From Candidatus Nanopelagicales bacterium (GTDB lineage Bacteria > Actinomycetota > Actinomycetes > S36-B12 > GCA-2699445): 6,679 bases of DNA. Shown in pieces: positions 5,231 to 6,679 of this stretch (the first letter of the stretch is position 1; every line of letters begins with the position of its first letter). The stretch covers positions 1 to 6,679 of the forward strand of contig JAOZTQ010000076.1 of assembly GCA_029939085.1 (NCBI GenBank), given 5' to 3'. Both the position numbers and the translations under genes were made by a program. The notes below the pieces were generated by a model. The model made no database searches. It saw only the letters and a program-made list of their open reading frames with translations, and was not told where the DNA came from.

Positions 5231-6679
5231 GCGTAGATACCGTAGCGACCGCAACTGCCACTCCCGAATCTGAGCAGCCTTATGCCGAGTTGGGATTAAA
5301 GCCAGACGAGTACCAAAGAATCCGTGAGATCTTGCAGCGACGTCCTACCTCGAGTGAGCTTGCGATGTACTCGGTCATGTGGAGTGAGCACTGTTCCTAC
5401 AAGTCCAGCAAGGTCCATCTGCGACAGTTTGGCGAGAAAGCTCCCGCAAGTGACGCCCTACTCGTGGGAATAGGTGAGAACGCCGGAGTCGTCGATATTG
5501 GTGATGGCTGGGCGGTGACCTTTAAGGTCGAAAGTCACAATCACCCGTCCTATGTTGAACCGCATCAAGGCGCCGCCACCGGTGTCGGTGGGATTGTCCG
5601 GGACATTATCTCGATGGGCGCACGACCGTTAGCCGTTATGGATCCGCTGCGGTTCGGTGAGCCTACTGACCCCGATACCCACCGTGTTGTCCGTGGTGTT
5701 GTCGCTGGTATCGGTGGTTACGGAAACTGTCTCGGATTGCCGAACATCGGTGGTGAGACGGTTTTTGATTCTTGTTATCAGGGCAACCCGCTGGTGAACG
5801 CTCTCTGCGTTGGAGCGATGAAACATGACGATATTCATTTAGCTAGTGCCAAAGGTTTAGGAAATCTCGTGGTCCTCTATGGAGCGCGCACCGGCGGGGA
5901 CGGCATTGGCGGTGTTTCCGTCTTGGCCAGTGAGACGTTTGATGCCGACGGTCCGGCAAAACGGCCTAGTGTCCAGGTCGGTGATCCGTTTATGGAGAAG
6001 CTGCTCGTTGAGTGCACTCTCGAGGTTCTGCACGCAGGGCTGGTGGAAGGAATCCAGGACCTCGGTGGCGCCGGAATCTCCTGTGCAACGAGCGAACTTG
6101 CCAGCAACGGTGACGGTGGCATGCACGTCTGGTTGGATCGGGTGCCGTTGCGTGACGCGACGTTGAGCCCAGAAGAAATCCTGATGAGTGAGTCCCAAGA
6201 ACGCATGTGCGCTGTTGTGACTCCCGAACATATTGATGGCTTCCTAGCTATTTGCGAAAAGTGGGATGTTGAAGCGACTGTCATCGGTGAAGTCACAGAG
6301 GGCGGCCGGCTGACGGTGGATTGGCACGATGAGCGGATCGTCGATGTTCCGCCCCGAAGCGTTGCTCATGATGGTCCTATCTATGAGCGACCCTTTAGTC
6401 GTCCTGACTACTTGGACGCATTGCAAGCCAACGGTCCGGGCGAGCTGCCGAGACCCCAAACGGCTGCAGATATCGGCAGTACGCTTATTCAGCTGTTGGG
6501 GTCGGCAAATCTTGCCGACAAATCGTGGATCACCGACCAATACGATCGATACGTACGGGGCAATACCGTTCTGGCTCAGCCCGAAGACTCCGGCATGATT
6601 CGCATTGATGAAGCCACCGGCCGCGGTGTCGCGTTGGCGACTGATTGCAACGGTCGATACGCCAAACTCGATCCTTATG
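5227..6679 (+). CDS. purL: FGAM synthase subunit PurL, 3' end outside window
   Basis: The first 484 codons of the synthetase subunit of phosphoribosylformylglycinamidine synthase, which uses ATP and ammonia to turn FGAR into FGAM. This is the small PurL type (about 750 residues when complete) that works with separate PurS and PurQ, so roughly a third is missing to the right. Visible motifs are MWSEHCSYKSS 51-61 with the conserved active-site His55, the nucleotide-binding region KVESHNHPS 100-108, GAATGVGGIVRD 115-126, GGETVF 175-180, GGDGIGG 223-229, QDLGGAGISCA 277-287 and MSESQERM 320-327. The frame has no stop through the end of the window. The ATG overlaps the purQ TGA (ATGA), and GGAAG at 5216-5220 is a well-placed ribosome site. 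The N-terminal tail of about 17 residues before the conserved part is variable in the family. No frameshift was seen. Confidence 0.96.
   Translation, partial: MSVDTVATATATPESEQPYAELGLKPDEYQRIREILQRRPTSSELAMYSVMWSEHCSYKSSKVHLRQFGEKAPASDALLVGIGENAGVVDIGDGWAVTFKVESHNHPSYVEPHQGAATGVGGIVRDIISMGARPLAVMDPLRFGEPTDPDTHRVVRGVVAGIGGYGNCLGLPNIGGETVFDSCYQGNPLVNALCVGAMKHDDIHLASAKGLGNLVVLYGARTGGDGIGGVSVLASETFDADGPAKRPSVQVGDPFMEKLLVECTLEVLHAGLVEGIQDLGGAGISCATSELASNGDGGMHVWLDRVPLRDATLSPEEILMSESQERMCAVVTPEHIDGFLAICEKWDVEATVIGEVTEGGRLTVDWHDERIVDVPPRSVAHDGPIYERPFSRPDYLDALQANGPGELPRPQTAADIGSTLIQLLGSANLADKSWITDQYDRYVRGNTVLAQPEDSGMIRIDEATGRGVALATDCNGRYAKLDPY

Noticed and set aside
5857..6296. Overlapping minus-strand reading frames of 124 and 139 residues opposite purL
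   Set aside because: purL is certain on the plus strand and its motifs continue through this region. The antisense frames show no family features.

Overview
The window looks like a stretch of chromosome from an actinobacterium (Actinomycetota). The PurC, PurS, PurQ and PurL proteins resemble, from memory, their mycobacterial and other actinobacterial counterparts. PurS and PurQ start with GTG, and the FGAM synthase is the three-part PurS/PurQ/PurL type. Base composition is moderate (roughly mid-fifties percent G+C by eye), lower than in many cultured actinobacteria. An uncultivated or streamlined lineage is possible, but that is only a guess.

Left part (1-1193): the 3' portion of a gene encoding a two-domain protein, an ASCH-like domain fused in frame to a complete SAICAR synthetase (PurC). 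Its true start lies left of the window. Next, 30 bp downstream on the same strand (1224-2045), is an exported right-handed beta-helix protein of about 39 pentapeptide repeats. Its stop codon is 6 bp from the stop codon of a convergent gene (2052-3875, minus strand) for a divergent FtsH-like membrane AAA+ zinc metalloprotease.

Middle (3876-4289): a 414-bp non-coding region between the divergent protease gene and purS. It holds a perfect 11-bp inverted repeat with an 11-bp centre (3938-3970), three CTTGAG repeats spaced in multiples of 11 bp (4022-4071), a GC-rich hairpin (4093-4120), a possible -10 element (4238-4243) and a small hairpin (4252-4265) just before purS.

Right part (4290-6679): purS, purQ and purL, tightly packed with 4-bp stop/start overlaps (GTGA and ATGA). 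purL runs off the right edge. PurS, PurQ and PurL together convert FGAR to FGAM (step 4 of purine synthesis), and PurC makes SAICAR several steps later. The purine genes are therefore interrupted by a convergent pair, an exported beta-helix protein and a membrane protease, with no obvious metabolic link. The most unusual items are the ASCH-PurC fusion, the insertion-bearing FtsH paralogue and the unassigned palindrome upstream of it.
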